A stretch of 64,000 nt of DNA from an uncultured Saprospirales bacterium (GTDB lineage Bacteria > Bacteroidota > Bacteroidia > Chitinophagales > JADIYW01), in assembly GCA_938008535.1 (NCBI GenBank), contig CALLKF010000116.1, positions 1-64,000 on the forward strand, read 5' to 3'. Position 1 is the stretch's first letter, and every line of letters starts with the position of its first letter. The notes below the pieces were generated by a model. The model was not told the DNA's origin, searched no databases, and was given only the letters and a program-made list of their open reading frames with translations. The position numbers were made by a program, and so were the translations under genes. Shown piece by piece: positions 23,653 through 31,859 of this stretch.

Positions 23653-24309
23653 ATGATATACCTTTTTTCATTTTTAACTTTTTTCTTATCTATTTTCGGA
23701 ATACAAACGGATAGCAAAACTTTGAATGATCCGAAAGCGAAAACCTTATTGGATAATGTAAGCAAAACGTATAAAGGTTTTACTTCTATTGATGCAAAAA
23801 TTTCATTAGTAACGGAAAATCCGCAAGCCAATAAAACCACTACACAAAATGGAAGTGTTTATATTAAAGGCGAAAAATATAAGATTGATATGGGTAAGCA
23901 AGAAGTGTATTGCGACAATAAAAGTGTTTGGACCTATTTGAAAGATATTAACGAAGTTCAAATCAACGATTATGAACCAAATAAAGAAGACATTACACCA
24001 TCAAACATGTTTACCATTTACAAAAATGATTTTAATTACATGATGAATGGTGAAGAAGTTATTGACAAGGCAACTTGTTCAATTGTTGATTTGATGCCAA
24101 AAGATAAAAGCAAACCGTTTTTTAAAGTTCGTATATGGATTGACAAAAATGCAAAATACATTAAACGAATGAAAGCATTTGATAAAAACGGAAATCGATA
24201 TACTTATAATGTTACTTCATTTAATTCAAAAGCAGGTTTAGATGATAATTTTTTTAAATTCGATGCTACCAAACATCCAGGTGTGAAGGTTGAAGACTTG
24301 CGATTATAA
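23653..24309 (+). CDS. lolA: LolA-like outer-membrane lipoprotein carrier protein
   Basis: A 218-residue periplasmic protein. It has a hydrophobic N-terminal signal (MIYLFSFLTFFLSIFGIQ) and then a LolA/LppX-type fold. Recognisable pieces are AKTLLDNVSKTYKGFTSIDA, the strand NGSVYIKGEKYKIDMGKQEV, YCDNKSVWTYLKDINEVQI and a late IDKNAKYIKRMKAFDKNGNR. LolA carries lipoproteins across the periplasm between LolCDE and the outer membrane. Its position right after ftsK is a common arrangement in Bacteroidota. No other Lol gene is in the window. Confidence 0.85.
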   Translation: MIYLFSFLTFFLSIFGIQTDSKTLNDPKAKTLLDNVSKTYKGFTSIDAKISLVTENPQANKTTTQNGSVYIKGEKYKIDMGKQEVYCDNKSVWTYLKDINEVQINDYEPNKEDITPSNMFTIYKNDFNYMMNGEEVIDKATCSIVDLMPKDKSKPFFKVRIWIDKNAKYIKRMKAFDKNGNRYTYNVTSFNSKAGLDDNFFKFDATKHPGVKVEDLRL

Positions 24310-24356
24310 TTTATTTCTTTTTCTATTTTCAAAAAAAATTTGTTTAAATTCATTGT

Positions 24357-24917
24357 ATGCTTGAATTTAATTTTGATTTATTTCCAGAACTTATTACCGA
24401 ACGATTGGTTTTGCGACCACTTACTTTAGATGATGCTCCATCTTTATTTGAATTAAACACCAATGATGATGCATTAAAATATTTAGGTTTTTTACGGATG
24501 CATTCTGTTAATGATGCTATCAAAAAAATAGAAAAAATCACAGAAGATATAGCTACAACAGATTGCATGTATTGGGCAATTTCTACTAAAGAAAATTTAG
24601 AATTAATTGGCACTATTTGTTTATTTCATTTTAAAAAGCAACATCATCGTGGTGAAGTTGGTTATATGTTGCATCCAAATTTCTGGCGAAAAGGAATTTT
24701 GCAAGAATGCATGCATGCTGTTTTAGATTATGGTTTTAATGTGTTGAACTTTCATTCTTTAGAAGCTATTGTTGACCCAGAAAATGCGGCAAGTATTGGC
24801 TTACTCGAGAAAAATAAATTTGTACGTGAAGCATATTTCAAAGAAGATTTTTACCAAGATGGAAAATTTAATGATACTGCAATTTATTCTTTATTAAAAT
24901 CTAATTGGAAGAAATAA
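24357..24917 (+). CDS. GNAT family N-acetyltransferase (RimJ/RimL-like)
   Basis: A 186-residue acetyltransferase. The N-terminal ITERLVLRPLTLDDAPSLFE is the usual GNAT opening of the RimJ/RimL branch, and the acetyl-CoA loop is in HHRGEVGYMLHPNFWRKGIL. The end contains LEAIVDPENAASIGLLEKNK followed by FVREAYFKEDFYQDGKFND. Members acetylate N-termini of ribosomal proteins, amino acids or drugs; the target is not evident. It stands alone between the LolA-like gene and a repeat-bearing intergenic stretch. Confidence 0.9.
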   Translation: MLEFNFDLFPELITERLVLRPLTLDDAPSLFELNTNDDALKYLGFLRMHSVNDAIKKIEKITEDIATTDCMYWAISTKENLELIGTICLFHFKKQHHRGEVGYMLHPNFWRKGILQECMHAVLDYGFNVLNFHSLEAIVDPENAASIGLLEKNKFVREAYFKEDFYQDGKFNDTAIYSLLKSNWKK

Positions 24918-24979
24918 AGTGAAGGTGAAAGTGTAGTGGCGCATTACATGGGTCATGTTCATTCAAGTTTCAACAAATT

Positions 24980-25090
24980 AATATCACTAAGTCGCACTGA
25001 GAAAGAATAGAGAAAAAGAATGTGTGTAATATGGTATAATTTTGCTGATTTATATAACTCAGTGAAAACTCCTTGTAACTCTGTGATATT
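24980..25090. repeat. Inverted-repeat intergenic element (~111 bp)
   Basis: AATATCAC (24980-24987) and GTGATATT (25083-25090) bound a segment whose two ends show further related sequence: minus-strand CTCAGTGCGACTTAGTGATA against plus-strand CTCCTTGTAACTCTGTGATA. No coding potential or target-site duplication is evident. It may be a MITE- or REP-like unit; only one copy of this type is seen in the window. Confidence 0.45.
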
Positions 25091-25103
25091 TTTTTGCATA
25101 AAA

Positions 25104-25129
25104 AAAGCCACCGCAAATGCGATGGCTTT
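25104..25129. terminator. Bidirectional terminator between GNAT and PDZ genes
   Basis: AAAGCCACCGC pairs with GCGATGGCTTT around an AAAT loop (11-nt arms, one C-A mismatch). An A run on its left gives a T tail for the minus-strand gene ending at 25154; the plus-strand side continues CTATATAAATAG. Confidence 0.75.
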
Positions 25130-25153
25130 CTATATAAATAGTAATGTTTTTTT

Positions 25154-26077
25154 TTATTGCAAGATGATTTTTTTGTTCGTTTGCTTCTCACCTATTTTTA
25201 ATTGAATTAAATAAGCACCTTTTGGTTCATTTTCTAAATTAAATTGTTTAGAAAATTCTCCTGTGAAATTTTGTATAATTTCTGCTTGAACAATTCTTCC
25301 AGAAATATCAAAAACCGTTAGCATTGGTGTACCTTTTTCGTTTGATGCAAAATCAACCGTAATTTTTCCGTTGCTTGGATTTGGTGCAATAATAAATTTA
25401 TCCGCAATTAATTCTGTACTGATTGGTTTTTTAATTTCAATTGGTGCAGCAACATCTGGTGTAATTTTATACAATGTATATTCTTTAATAGGACAACCAC
25501 AATCACATTTTTCTCTTTCTTTTTTGATGTTGTTAATGGCTTGCAACTTATCTTCTAAACCAAAATACAATTGTTTAGCAGTTGGCAAATCCGACAAAGC
25601 TGTAACTGTAGTTTTTCCAGTTTCATCTGTTTTAGAAATTGAAATTGGTGTTTTATCTTTTATTAATATGTCTGTTTTATCATCAGCAAAAATCCAATGT
25701 TCGCCATCAGCTTTCACACTTTTTTCTAATTTAAAATTAATTGCTTCTGGTTTTTTACCAAGTGTAACTTTTGTAGAATATGTTACACCAATTCTCACAT
25801 AACTTAATGTTATTGCATTACCTAAGTCATAGTTAGCAACTTGTGTAACTAAATCAGATTTTTTCAAAACTGCAACACCATTTACGGCAGTAATGATATC
25901 ATTTTCTTTCAATCCAAATTTCTTCGCAGCGCCATTTTCAAACAATTCTGTAATCTGCGCGCCATTTGTATCATTGCTTATATAATCGCTTATAGTAACA
26001 CCTAAAAAACCTGTATTTTTAGCAAATGTAACAGATAAAAAAATAAGTAATAAAGTAGAAAGTAAAAATTTTTTCAT
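25154..26077 (-). CDS. PDZ-domain protein with T9SS sorting domain (copy 1)
   Basis: A 307-residue exported protein. After a signal peptide (MKKFLLSTLLLIFLSVTFAK) comes a PDZ domain at about residues 20-105, with GFLGVTISDY, NGAAKKFGLKENDIITAVNG and YDLGNAITLSYVR. A middle block contains DGEHWIFADDKTDILIKD and ISISKTDETGKT, then a cysteine cluster CDCGCP. The C-terminal T9SS sorting domain has FIIAPNPSNGKITVDFAS, FDISGRIVQAE and the end KGAYLIQLKIGEKQTNKKI. It is a paralogue of the next upstream gene with the same layout and length. No protease domain is present, so a surface binding role is the simplest guess. Confidence 0.8.
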   Translation of the reverse strand: MKKFLLSTLLLIFLSVTFAKNTGFLGVTISDYISNDTNGAQITELFENGAAKKFGLKENDIITAVNGVAVLKKSDLVTQVANYDLGNAITLSYVRIGVTYSTKVTLGKKPEAINFKLEKSVKADGEHWIFADDKTDILIKDKTPISISKTDETGKTTVTALSDLPTAKQLYFGLEDKLQAINNIKKEREKCDCGCPIKEYTLYKITPDVAAPIEIKKPISTELIADKFIIAPNPSNGKITVDFASNEKGTPMLTVFDISGRIVQAEIIQNFTGEFSKQFNLENEPKGAYLIQLKIGEKQTNKKIILQ

Positions 26078-26163
26078 GATGAAAAATTTTAAATGATAAA
26101 TTAATTTTTTGCAAGATAGCGAAAAAATATGCAGATAAATTTCTTAAATTTTATAAAAAAATG

Positions 26164-27087
26164 TTAATGCAAGAATATGCGCTTACTGATTTGTTTTTCA
26201 CCAATTTTTAATTGAATTAAATATTCACCTTTTGGTTGATTTGTAAGATTAAATTGCTTTGTAGATTCTCCAGAAAAATCTTGCAACACTTCTGTTTGCA
26301 CCACACGACCAACAATATCAAATATAGACAGTTGCATAATATCTTTTAGTTCAGAAATAATTTTTACAGAAAACTGACCCGTTGAAGGATTTGGATATAC
26401 AGAAAACACATCTATATTTAAATCAGTTTGTGATAGTTGTTTTTTCTCTTTCTTTGGATCTTTCGCTTCTTTGATATAAACAATTTCTTTTGTCTTACAA
26501 TTGCGTTTTGCTTGGTCTTCTTTGATGCGTTTTATACCTTCAACTTTATCATTAATATCTAAAAAATATTGTGGCACTTCTTCATTTTTATAAATAGTGC
26601 CAACTATCCAAGTATCTGTTTTACCAGTTGAATCTGATTTAGAAATTGAAACTGGAGTATTGTCATCACGCAATAAAATATCAGTTTTATCATCTTTAAA
26701 AAACCAATGTTCGCCATCTTTTTTAATTGATTTTTTTATGTTATAAGTGCGTTTTGTTCCTTTATAACCTAAATAAATTTTTAAAGATTCTACTTTTCCA
26801 TTTCTAATAAAATCAATTAGCACCAAGTCGCCCCAATTATAAGCATCCAATTCATTAACTAAATCATCTGTTTTTAAAATAGGTTTTGTATTTATTTTTG
26901 TGATAATATCATTTTCTTTCAAGCCATATTGCTTGGCTGCACCATCATCAAAAACATTGACCACTTGCACGCCAGTAATTTTTTTATTTGTATAATTATA
27001 TATAGAAATTCCTAAATAACCTGGATTATTGGCACTGATTTTGGTTATATAACCGAAAAGTAAAAGAAAAAATAAAAGAAAGCGCAT
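26164..27087 (-). CDS. PDZ-domain protein with T9SS sorting domain (copy 2)
   Basis: A 307-residue paralogue of the gene at 25154-26077, in tandem and separated by 86 bp. It shares the signal peptide, PDZ domain (NPGYLGISIYNYTNKKITGV; DDGAAKKYGLKEND-type turn; NWGDLVLIDFIRNGK) and the unusually well conserved middle block DGEHWFFKDDKTDILLRDD with VSISKSDSTGKT. The C-terminal sorting domain is FSVYPNPSTGQFSV, SIFDIVGRVVQ and KGEYLIQLKIGEKQISK. It lacks the CDCGCP cluster of its sibling, having only one cysteine there. The two arose by tandem duplication and probably form one operon. Confidence 0.8.
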   Translation of the reverse strand: MRFLLFFLLLFGYITKISANNPGYLGISIYNYTNKKITGVQVVNVFDDGAAKQYGLKENDIITKINTKPILKTDDLVNELDAYNWGDLVLIDFIRNGKVESLKIYLGYKGTKRTYNIKKSIKKDGEHWFFKDDKTDILLRDDNTPVSISKSDSTGKTDTWIVGTIYKNEEVPQYFLDINDKVEGIKRIKEDQAKRNCKTKEIVYIKEAKDPKKEKKQLSQTDLNIDVFSVYPNPSTGQFSVKIISELKDIMQLSIFDIVGRVVQTEVLQDFSGESTKQFNLTNQPKGEYLIQLKIGEKQISKRIFLH

Positions 27088-27188
27088 AAACCTTGCTTAA
27101 ATTTGTAAGTCTAACAAAAGTAATGCATTATTTGTAAATCAAAATTATTTCTTTATTTTTAACCATTAATTAGTAACTAAAATTAGGT

Positions 27189-27797
27189 ATGAGCAAGTCG
27201 ATTTTTCTAATGAGTTTTTTTATAGTAGCATTTAATTATACTTCTTTTGCTGAAGAAAATTGGAAATTAGAAAAAAACAAAGATGGCATTAAAATTTGGA
27301 CACGCAAGCCAGCCAATTCAAATTTAAAAGAATATCAAGGAAATGCAATTATACAAACAAGTGTAGATAAATTAGTAGCAATTTTCAAAAATCCAAAAAC
27401 ATATCAAAAATGGATGTATAAAATTCCTGAAGGTGGAATTAAAGTGATAAAAAAAGTAAACGATAATGATTTTTATGTTCAAATTATTATGAGTGCACCA
27501 TTAATTAAAAGTAGAGAATCATTAGTACATTTGACCATTTTACCAGCAGATGACAAAGGTTGTGTTTTAGTCAATATGGAAGGTGCGCCAACTTTATTGC
27601 CACCAAATGATAATTATGTTCGTATTGAAAAAATGAAAGCTTTCTGGAAGTTTGTGCCATTGCCAAATGGAAAAGTAGAAGTAACGCATCAAGCATTGAG
27701 TTCTGTTGGTGGAAATATTCCAGATGCATTTGTGAATTTAGCGATTGCAGATGCGCCATTTTCGATGATTTCGAAATTGAAAGAAATGGTTAAATAG
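27189..27797 (+). CDS. Exported START-domain protein
   Basis: A 202-residue protein with a signal peptide (MSKSIFLMSFFIVAFNYTSF, then AEENW). The rest is one START/StAR-related lipid-binding domain: WKLEKNKDGIKIWTRKPANS, VDKLVAIFKNPKTYQKWMYK, IKSRESLVHLTILPADDKG, and the C-terminal helix PDAFVNLAIADAPFSMISKL. Export of a START domain suggests periplasmic binding or shuttling of a lipid or other hydrophobic molecule, but the ligand is unknown. Its last 8 bp overlap the end of the convergent aroA gene, so no separate terminator exists. Confidence 0.85.
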   Translation: MSKSIFLMSFFIVAFNYTSFAEENWKLEKNKDGIKIWTRKPANSNLKEYQGNAIIQTSVDKLVAIFKNPKTYQKWMYKIPEGGIKVIKKVNDNDFYVQIIMSAPLIKSRESLVHLTILPADDKGCVLVNMEGAPTLLPPNDNYVRIEKMKAFWKFVPLPNGKVEVTHQALSSVGGNIPDAFVNLAIADAPFSMISKLKEMVK

Positions 27798-29058
27798 TCT
27801 GCACTGAAAATCCTAATTTCTTCAAGTCATTCCAAAATAACGGATACGATTTTGCCACCACATTTGGTTCTTCAATTAAAATAGATTTTGTTTTTAAACA
27901 CAAAGGTGCGAAAGCCATTGCCATGCGATGGTCTTCGTAAGTAGCAATAGATGTTGTGTGGTGTGAGTGGTGTGAGTGGTGTGAGTCGTTTGTCGTAGTC
28001 ATATCTAAACTAAGTTGCCAATGATTACTATCTATTTCAGTTAATGAAGCTAACTTTAATTTTTTCAATTCATTATCTAATGCAGCAATACGATCGGTTT
28101 CTTTGATGCGTAATGTTTGCAAACCACCACAATTCATTTCAATTGAGGAAGCAGCACAAAATGTAATTACAGTTTGTGCAATATCTGGACATTCAATAAA
28201 ATCAAAATTATACAATCCAAAATCTGGTTTTCGTACTTTATTGAGCACAATTGCATTTTCATTCCAGGTGGTTTCCACTCCAAAACTATCTGCAATTGCT
28301 GCAATTATAGCATCGCCTTGTAACTGTTGATTTGTTAAACCTTTCAATTCAATTTCTGCTTGTTCTGACAAAATTGCAATAGAATAAAAATAGGTTGCAG
28401 CACTCCAATCTGCTTCAACATAATATTTTTTCGGTTGATAATTTCCACTTCTCACTACAATTTTATTATCGACAAATGAAGTTTCGACGCCAAAATATTC
28501 CATTATTTTTAAGGTCATTTTTATGTACGGAAATGAGACAATAGTGCCAATTAATTCAAGCTCTAAACCATTTTCTAAGGTTGGTGCAATTAATAAAAGT
28601 GCTGTAATGTATTGAGATGAAGTATCTGCTGGCAAGGTCACATTTCCACCTTTCAATTTTTTTCCTTTGATTTTTAGTGGTGGAAATCCATCTTTATTTT
28701 CATACGAAATATCTGCGCCTAATTGTTGCAATGCATTTACTAAAATTTTTATGGGTCGAAGTTGCATACGTTCGCTGCCAGTTAAAACTACTTCGCAACC
28801 TTCTTGTGTAGCTAAAAATGCAGTCAAAAATCTAAACGTAGTGCCACCAGCACCAGCATCTAAAACGGTACTTTCAGATTGCAATAATTGCTGCATAAAC
28901 ACGGTGTCATCAGCATTTGATAAATTTTCGATTTCAATTTGATTCCTACAAAGTGCATTGATGATTAAGACACGATTACTGATACTTTTGGAACCATTTA
29001 AATAAATTGTTCCTTTTATAAAATTAGAAGTAGGTGGTTTTATTAGATATTTTTCCAA
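27790..29058 (-). CDS. aroA: 3-phosphoshikimate 1-carboxyvinyltransferase (EPSP synthase)
   Basis: The sixth enzyme of the shikimate pathway, joining shikimate 3-phosphate and phosphoenolpyruvate. About 422 residues. Motifs: NGSKSISNRVLIINAL near the start, LDAGAGGTTFRFLTAFLATQ, TGSERMQLRPI, LPADTSSQYITALLL and, near the end, TYEDHRMAMAFAPLCLK. The only usable start is TTG 29058 (no ATG in frame before a stop), giving MEKYLIKPPTS. Just before the TYEDHRM motif is an extra SHHSHHSHH loop encoded by a tandem repeat at 27956-27990. The 3' end overlaps the START gene. Confidence 0.95.
   Translation of the reverse strand: MEKYLIKPPTSNFIKGTIYLNGSKSISNRVLIINALCRNQIEIENLSNADDTVFMQQLLQSESTVLDAGAGGTTFRFLTAFLATQEGCEVVLTGSERMQLRPIKILVNALQQLGADISYENKDGFPPLKIKGKKLKGGNVTLPADTSSQYITALLLIAPTLENGLELELIGTIVSFPYIKMTLKIMEYFGVETSFVDNKIVVRSGNYQPKKYYVEADWSAATYFYSIAILSEQAEIELKGLTNQQLQGDAIIAAIADSFGVETTWNENAIVLNKVRKPDFGLYNFDFIECPDIAQTVITFCAASSIEMNCGGLQTLRIKETDRIAALDNELKKLKLASLTEIDSNHWQLSLDMTTTNDSHHSHHSHHTTSIATYEDHRMAMAFAPLCLKTKSILIEEPNVVAKSYPLFWNDLKKLGFSVQTI
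27956..27990 (-). repeat. 9-bp tandem repeat encoding a His-Ser loop in aroA
   Basis: Plus-strand units of GTGTGAGTG type repeat about 3.5 times; on the coding strand ACTCACACC is translated as Ser-His-His repeats. The unit contains the same ACTCAC core as the 7-bp repeats elsewhere, but its 9-bp period keeps the reading frame, so the enzyme gains three copies of SHH. Confidence 0.85.
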
Positions 29059-29097
29059 GTAGAAAGTGTTAATGATTAAAAAGTCAATTAACTGAAT

Positions 29098-29310
29098 TTA
29101 TTTAAATTTCTCTCTATTCATTTTCCAAATAACCATAGCACCACCAATCGTTACAAATGGAAATGCCAATAAATATAAAATACCAGTATTTAGACTTTTT
29201 GCATATTCTGAATGTGAAGCAGCTGCTTTACACATCGGACATTGTGCATATGAATTAGTTGCCAATACAACTAAAATCAAAAGTAATATAAGTGAAATTA
29301 TCTTTTTCAT
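29098..29310 (-). CDS. Small membrane protein with CPMC motif, end of oxidase array
   Basis: A 70-residue protein. Signal-like hydrophobic N-terminus (MKKIISLILLLILVVLATNS, YAQ), then CPMCKAAASHSEYAKSLNTG and a second hydrophobic segment LYLLAFPFVTIGGAMVIW ending in a basic tail. The CxxC pair would face the periplasm, tethered by the C-terminal helix. It is the last gene of the respiratory array, after DUF420 and Sco, which suggests a role in copper handling or thiol chemistry during oxidase assembly (inference). No named family is recognised with certainty. Confidence 0.65.
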   Translation of the reverse strand: MKKIISLILLLILVVLATNSYAQCPMCKAAASHSEYAKSLNTGILYLLAFPFVTIGGAMVIWKMNREKFK

Positions 29311-29376
29311 GTGTGTAGTAAAATTACAAAATAAGGTACAATAAAAATGGAAATTATTGTTAAGGTTTGAAACTTA

Positions 29377-29919
29377 TCAATAATAAGGAGCCATGAATAC
29401 ATAAACTAATACACCTGAAATAGCAACATATAACCACAATGGGAAAGTAAATTTTGCCCATTTTTTATGTAAAACAAAATTATTCTGAAATGCAAACGAA
29501 AATGTTTTTAGAACAAAAGGCAAGACAATTGTAGATAGAATGATATGTGATATCAGAATGAAAAAATAAACATATCGGATTTTTCCAACACCTAAAAACT
29601 TACTGTCTTCTGCGTTTAAAGTATGATAAATAACATACGATGTTAAAAATACACAAGACAAAATCAATGCACTCAACATCGCAAATCGATGTGCGTTTGA
29701 TTTTTTATTTTTAATAAAAAACAACCCTAGAAGTAAGCAAATAGTTGTACCTGAGTTTACAAACGCATTAAATTTTGGAAAGAAAGATAAATTTACAGTG
29801 CTAGTAATTTCTGGTGGTGCAATTTTTAGCATAGCTATCACTAAAGCTGGTACAGCAATCGAAATAACTGCAATAACTATATTGATTGTTTTTGTAGGAG
29901 TATATTTTAGAAATGACAT
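29377..29919 (-). CDS. DUF420 membrane protein, oxidase assembly
   Basis: A 180-residue integral membrane protein with five hydrophobic segments and conserved histidines at the membrane faces (KKSNAHRFAML, SYVIYHTLNAE, LISHIILSTIVLPF, NFVLHKKWAKFTFPLWLY). This matches the DUF420 (YozB/CtaM-like) family, whose members are tied to maturation of heme-copper oxidases in Bacillus-type bacteria. Its place between the Sco protein and the small CPMC protein supports an assembly role here. The precise step, heme or copper delivery, is not established from sequence. Confidence 0.85.
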   Translation of the reverse strand: MSFLKYTPTKTINIVIAVISIAVPALVIAMLKIAPPEITSTVNLSFFPKFNAFVNSGTTICLLLGLFFIKNKKSNAHRFAMLSALILSCVFLTSYVIYHTLNAEDSKFLGVGKIRYVYFFILISHIILSTIVLPFVLKTFSFAFQNNFVLHKKWAKFTFPLWLYVAISGVLVYVFMAPYY

Positions 29920-29963
29920 AGGAATATTTTTATAGAAGTGAAAATGTAAAAACAGTTAATCAA

Positions 29964-30686
29964 CTATTTTGTTTTCACTTTCATGGGAACATTATAGCTG
30001 GCCAACAATACTTTTACTGCATCCATTAACTGTTTAACTTTTAAAGAATCAGTACCGTTATAAAATCCACGAATTTGCCCTTCTTTATCTATGATAGCAA
30101 TTTTCTCGTCATGAATAAAATCTGTCGGTCCACCATCACCTTGTGTTGCAGTAATAAAATAGCCATTGCGTGCCATTTTATAAATTTCCATCTTATCACC
30201 AGTTAATAAAAACCAATTTTTAGAACTGATATTATTATCAACAGCGTATTGAAATAATTGTTTTACAGAATCTGTTTCAGGATCTACTGTATGTGATAAA
30301 ATTTGAACGTCTGGTTCATCATTAAACTCTTCTTGCACTTTTTTCATATTTTTATGCATATCAATACAAATGGTCTTACAAGTTGTAAAAAAGAAATCTA
30401 CCAGTAAAATTTTACCACGCACACTATCTTTAGTAATTGTATCGCCTAATTGATTTATAAATTTGAAATCTGGAATATGGAAATATGCTGTATCTACAAA
30501 CTTCCTTCCTTTTGAATCTTCATTTTCAAAAGGACTTCTAGGTCCATAAATAGGTAAAACATGCTGCGTATCGAGCTTAGGTGCATCTTTATGTAAACGC
30601 ATAAAGACCAACAAAAAAATTACTGGAAAAACAAACAAAAGTAGAATGGATAAAAAAAACGGTCTGTTATTTTTGGAAGAATTCAT
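29964..30686 (-). CDS. sco: Sco-family copper chaperone for CuA
   Basis: A 240-residue protein with one N-terminal membrane anchor (residues ~10-29) and a thioredoxin-like periplasmic domain. The copper ligands are present: C103 and C107 in TTCKTICIDMH, and H192 in FIHDEKIAIID. Other family features are LLVDFFFTTCKTICID and SHTVDPETDSVKQLFQYA. Sco proteins reduce or metallate the CuA centre of cytochrome oxidase subunit II, encoded upstream in the same array. The fit with context is strong. Confidence 0.93.
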   Translation of the reverse strand: MNSSKNNRPFFLSILLLFVFPVIFLLVFMRLHKDAPKLDTQHVLPIYGPRSPFENEDSKGRKFVDTAYFHIPDFKFINQLGDTITKDSVRGKILLVDFFFTTCKTICIDMHKNMKKVQEEFNDEPDVQILSHTVDPETDSVKQLFQYAVDNNISSKNWFLLTGDKMEIYKMARNGYFITATQGDGGPTDFIHDEKIAIIDKEGQIRGFYNGTDSLKVKQLMDAVKVLLASYNVPMKVKTK

Positions 30687-30704
30687 TAGTATTTAATTAC
30701 TAGA

Positions 30705-31037
30705 TTACTTTATTAGGTAAAGTAATTTGTGTAAATAATTACCTTCAACACCAAATGCAATAATTGCCCAAAGAAGAAAAAATAAAGGCAATCCAAGTGA
30801 CAACATAAAAACACGTTTTTCATATTTTAGGTGCATAAATTCACCAATAATAAAAAATGCTTTTGCAATAGATGCGATTGCATAAAATGGATTCATAATC
30901 CACTTTGGCAAATGTGGTCCGAGTATCAAAGCTGCTGCCACTTCTACTACTGTAACTATTGATAAAATAACAGTTACTTTCCAAACACCAGCTACTTGTG
31001 CTTTATACTCTTCTTCTGTTAATTGATGATCGCTCAT
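30705..31037 (-). CDS. ctaF: Cytochrome c oxidase subunit IV
   Basis: A 110-residue protein with three membrane helices, at about residues 18-42, 52-72 and 76-100. The middle helix carries AKAFFIIGEFMHLKYEKR, a signature of prokaryotic subunit IV (COX4_pro/CyoD type). It is a small structural subunit of the aa3 oxidase, with no redox centre. It lies between the subunit III gene and sco, within the same transcription direction. Confidence 0.85.
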   Translation of the reverse strand: MSDHQLTEEEYKAQVAGVWKVTVILSIVTVVEVAAALILGPHLPKWIMNPFYAIASIAKAFFIIGEFMHLKYEKRVFMLSLGLPLFFLLWAIIAFGVEGNYLHKLLYLIK

Positions 31038-31085
31038 GATATATTTTAATTAGATTTTTATTGAATTGGTTATTAATGAATTTTA

Positions 31086-31841
31086 TTACATTAAGTAAAA
31101 AGCTAAGAATACGAATACCCAAACTAAATCTACAAAGTGCCAGTACAAACCTAATTTTTCAATCATTTCATAGTGCCCACGTTTCTCAAAAGTACCATTA
31201 GCTGTTGCAAAGAAACCCCAAATATTTAAGCAAACACCAGTAAATACGTGGAATCCGTGAAAACCTGTGATACCAAAAAACAAAGCACCAAAAGCAACTG
31301 GACCAGGTGAAAACATAGGTTTTCCTTGTTCGTGTATATTCCAAAGTGTTGTTAAACCATCTTTACCTTCATAAAAAACATTATAAAACGGACGCATACC
31401 TTCAGCTAACAAATGTTGCCATTCCCAAGCTTGACAACCTAAAAATGCAGCACCACCTAAAATTCCCCAAAACATCCAATACATTACACCATTTTTATTC
31501 ATTCTATGTCCTTCTTGTACTGCACGTACAACAAAAACTGAACTCATAATCAAAATAAATGTCATGATGGAAACGAAACCCATTGGAATTTTATGGTGGC
31601 CCATAAAAGGCATTGCATTAAAAACATCATTTGGATTTGGCCACCATTTGTGCCCCAATCTTAAGCATGCATATGCTATTAAGAATGCTGAAAATGTAAA
31701 TGCATCAGACAATAAGAAATACCACATCATGGTTTTTCCGTAGCTAATATTCATCGGTGACTTTTCACCACCTTCACCATTATCAGGCGTTGGTAATTGA
31801 TGTGCTGTATGATGCTCTTTTATTTCTAAAACTTCTGCCAT
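31086..31841 (-). CDS. ctaE: Cytochrome c oxidase subunit III (copy 1)
   Basis: A 251-residue membrane subunit with about six to seven helices. Family features are YGKTMMWYFLLSDAFTFSAF near the start, MFWGILGGAAFLGCQAWEW, FFGITGFHGFHVFTGVCLNI and the end YWHFVDLVWVFVFLAFYL. The N-terminal 30 residues are hydrophilic and contain HH and GEGGEKS. A second, shorter subunit III protein is encoded just upstream, so the oxidase or its assembly uses two such proteins. The subunit does not bind heme or copper. Confidence 0.93.
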   Translation of the reverse strand: MAEVLEIKEHHTAHQLPTPDNGEGGEKSPMNISYGKTMMWYFLLSDAFTFSAFLIAYACLRLGHKWWPNPNDVFNAMPFMGHHKIPMGFVSIMTFILIMSSVFVVRAVQEGHRMNKNGVMYWMFWGILGGAAFLGCQAWEWQHLLAEGMRPFYNVFYEGKDGLTTLWNIHEQGKPMFSPGPVAFGALFFGITGFHGFHVFTGVCLNIWGFFATANGTFEKRGHYEMIEKLGLYWHFVDLVWVFVFLAFYLM

Positions 31842-31859
31842 TGGTTGAGCTTTATTCGA

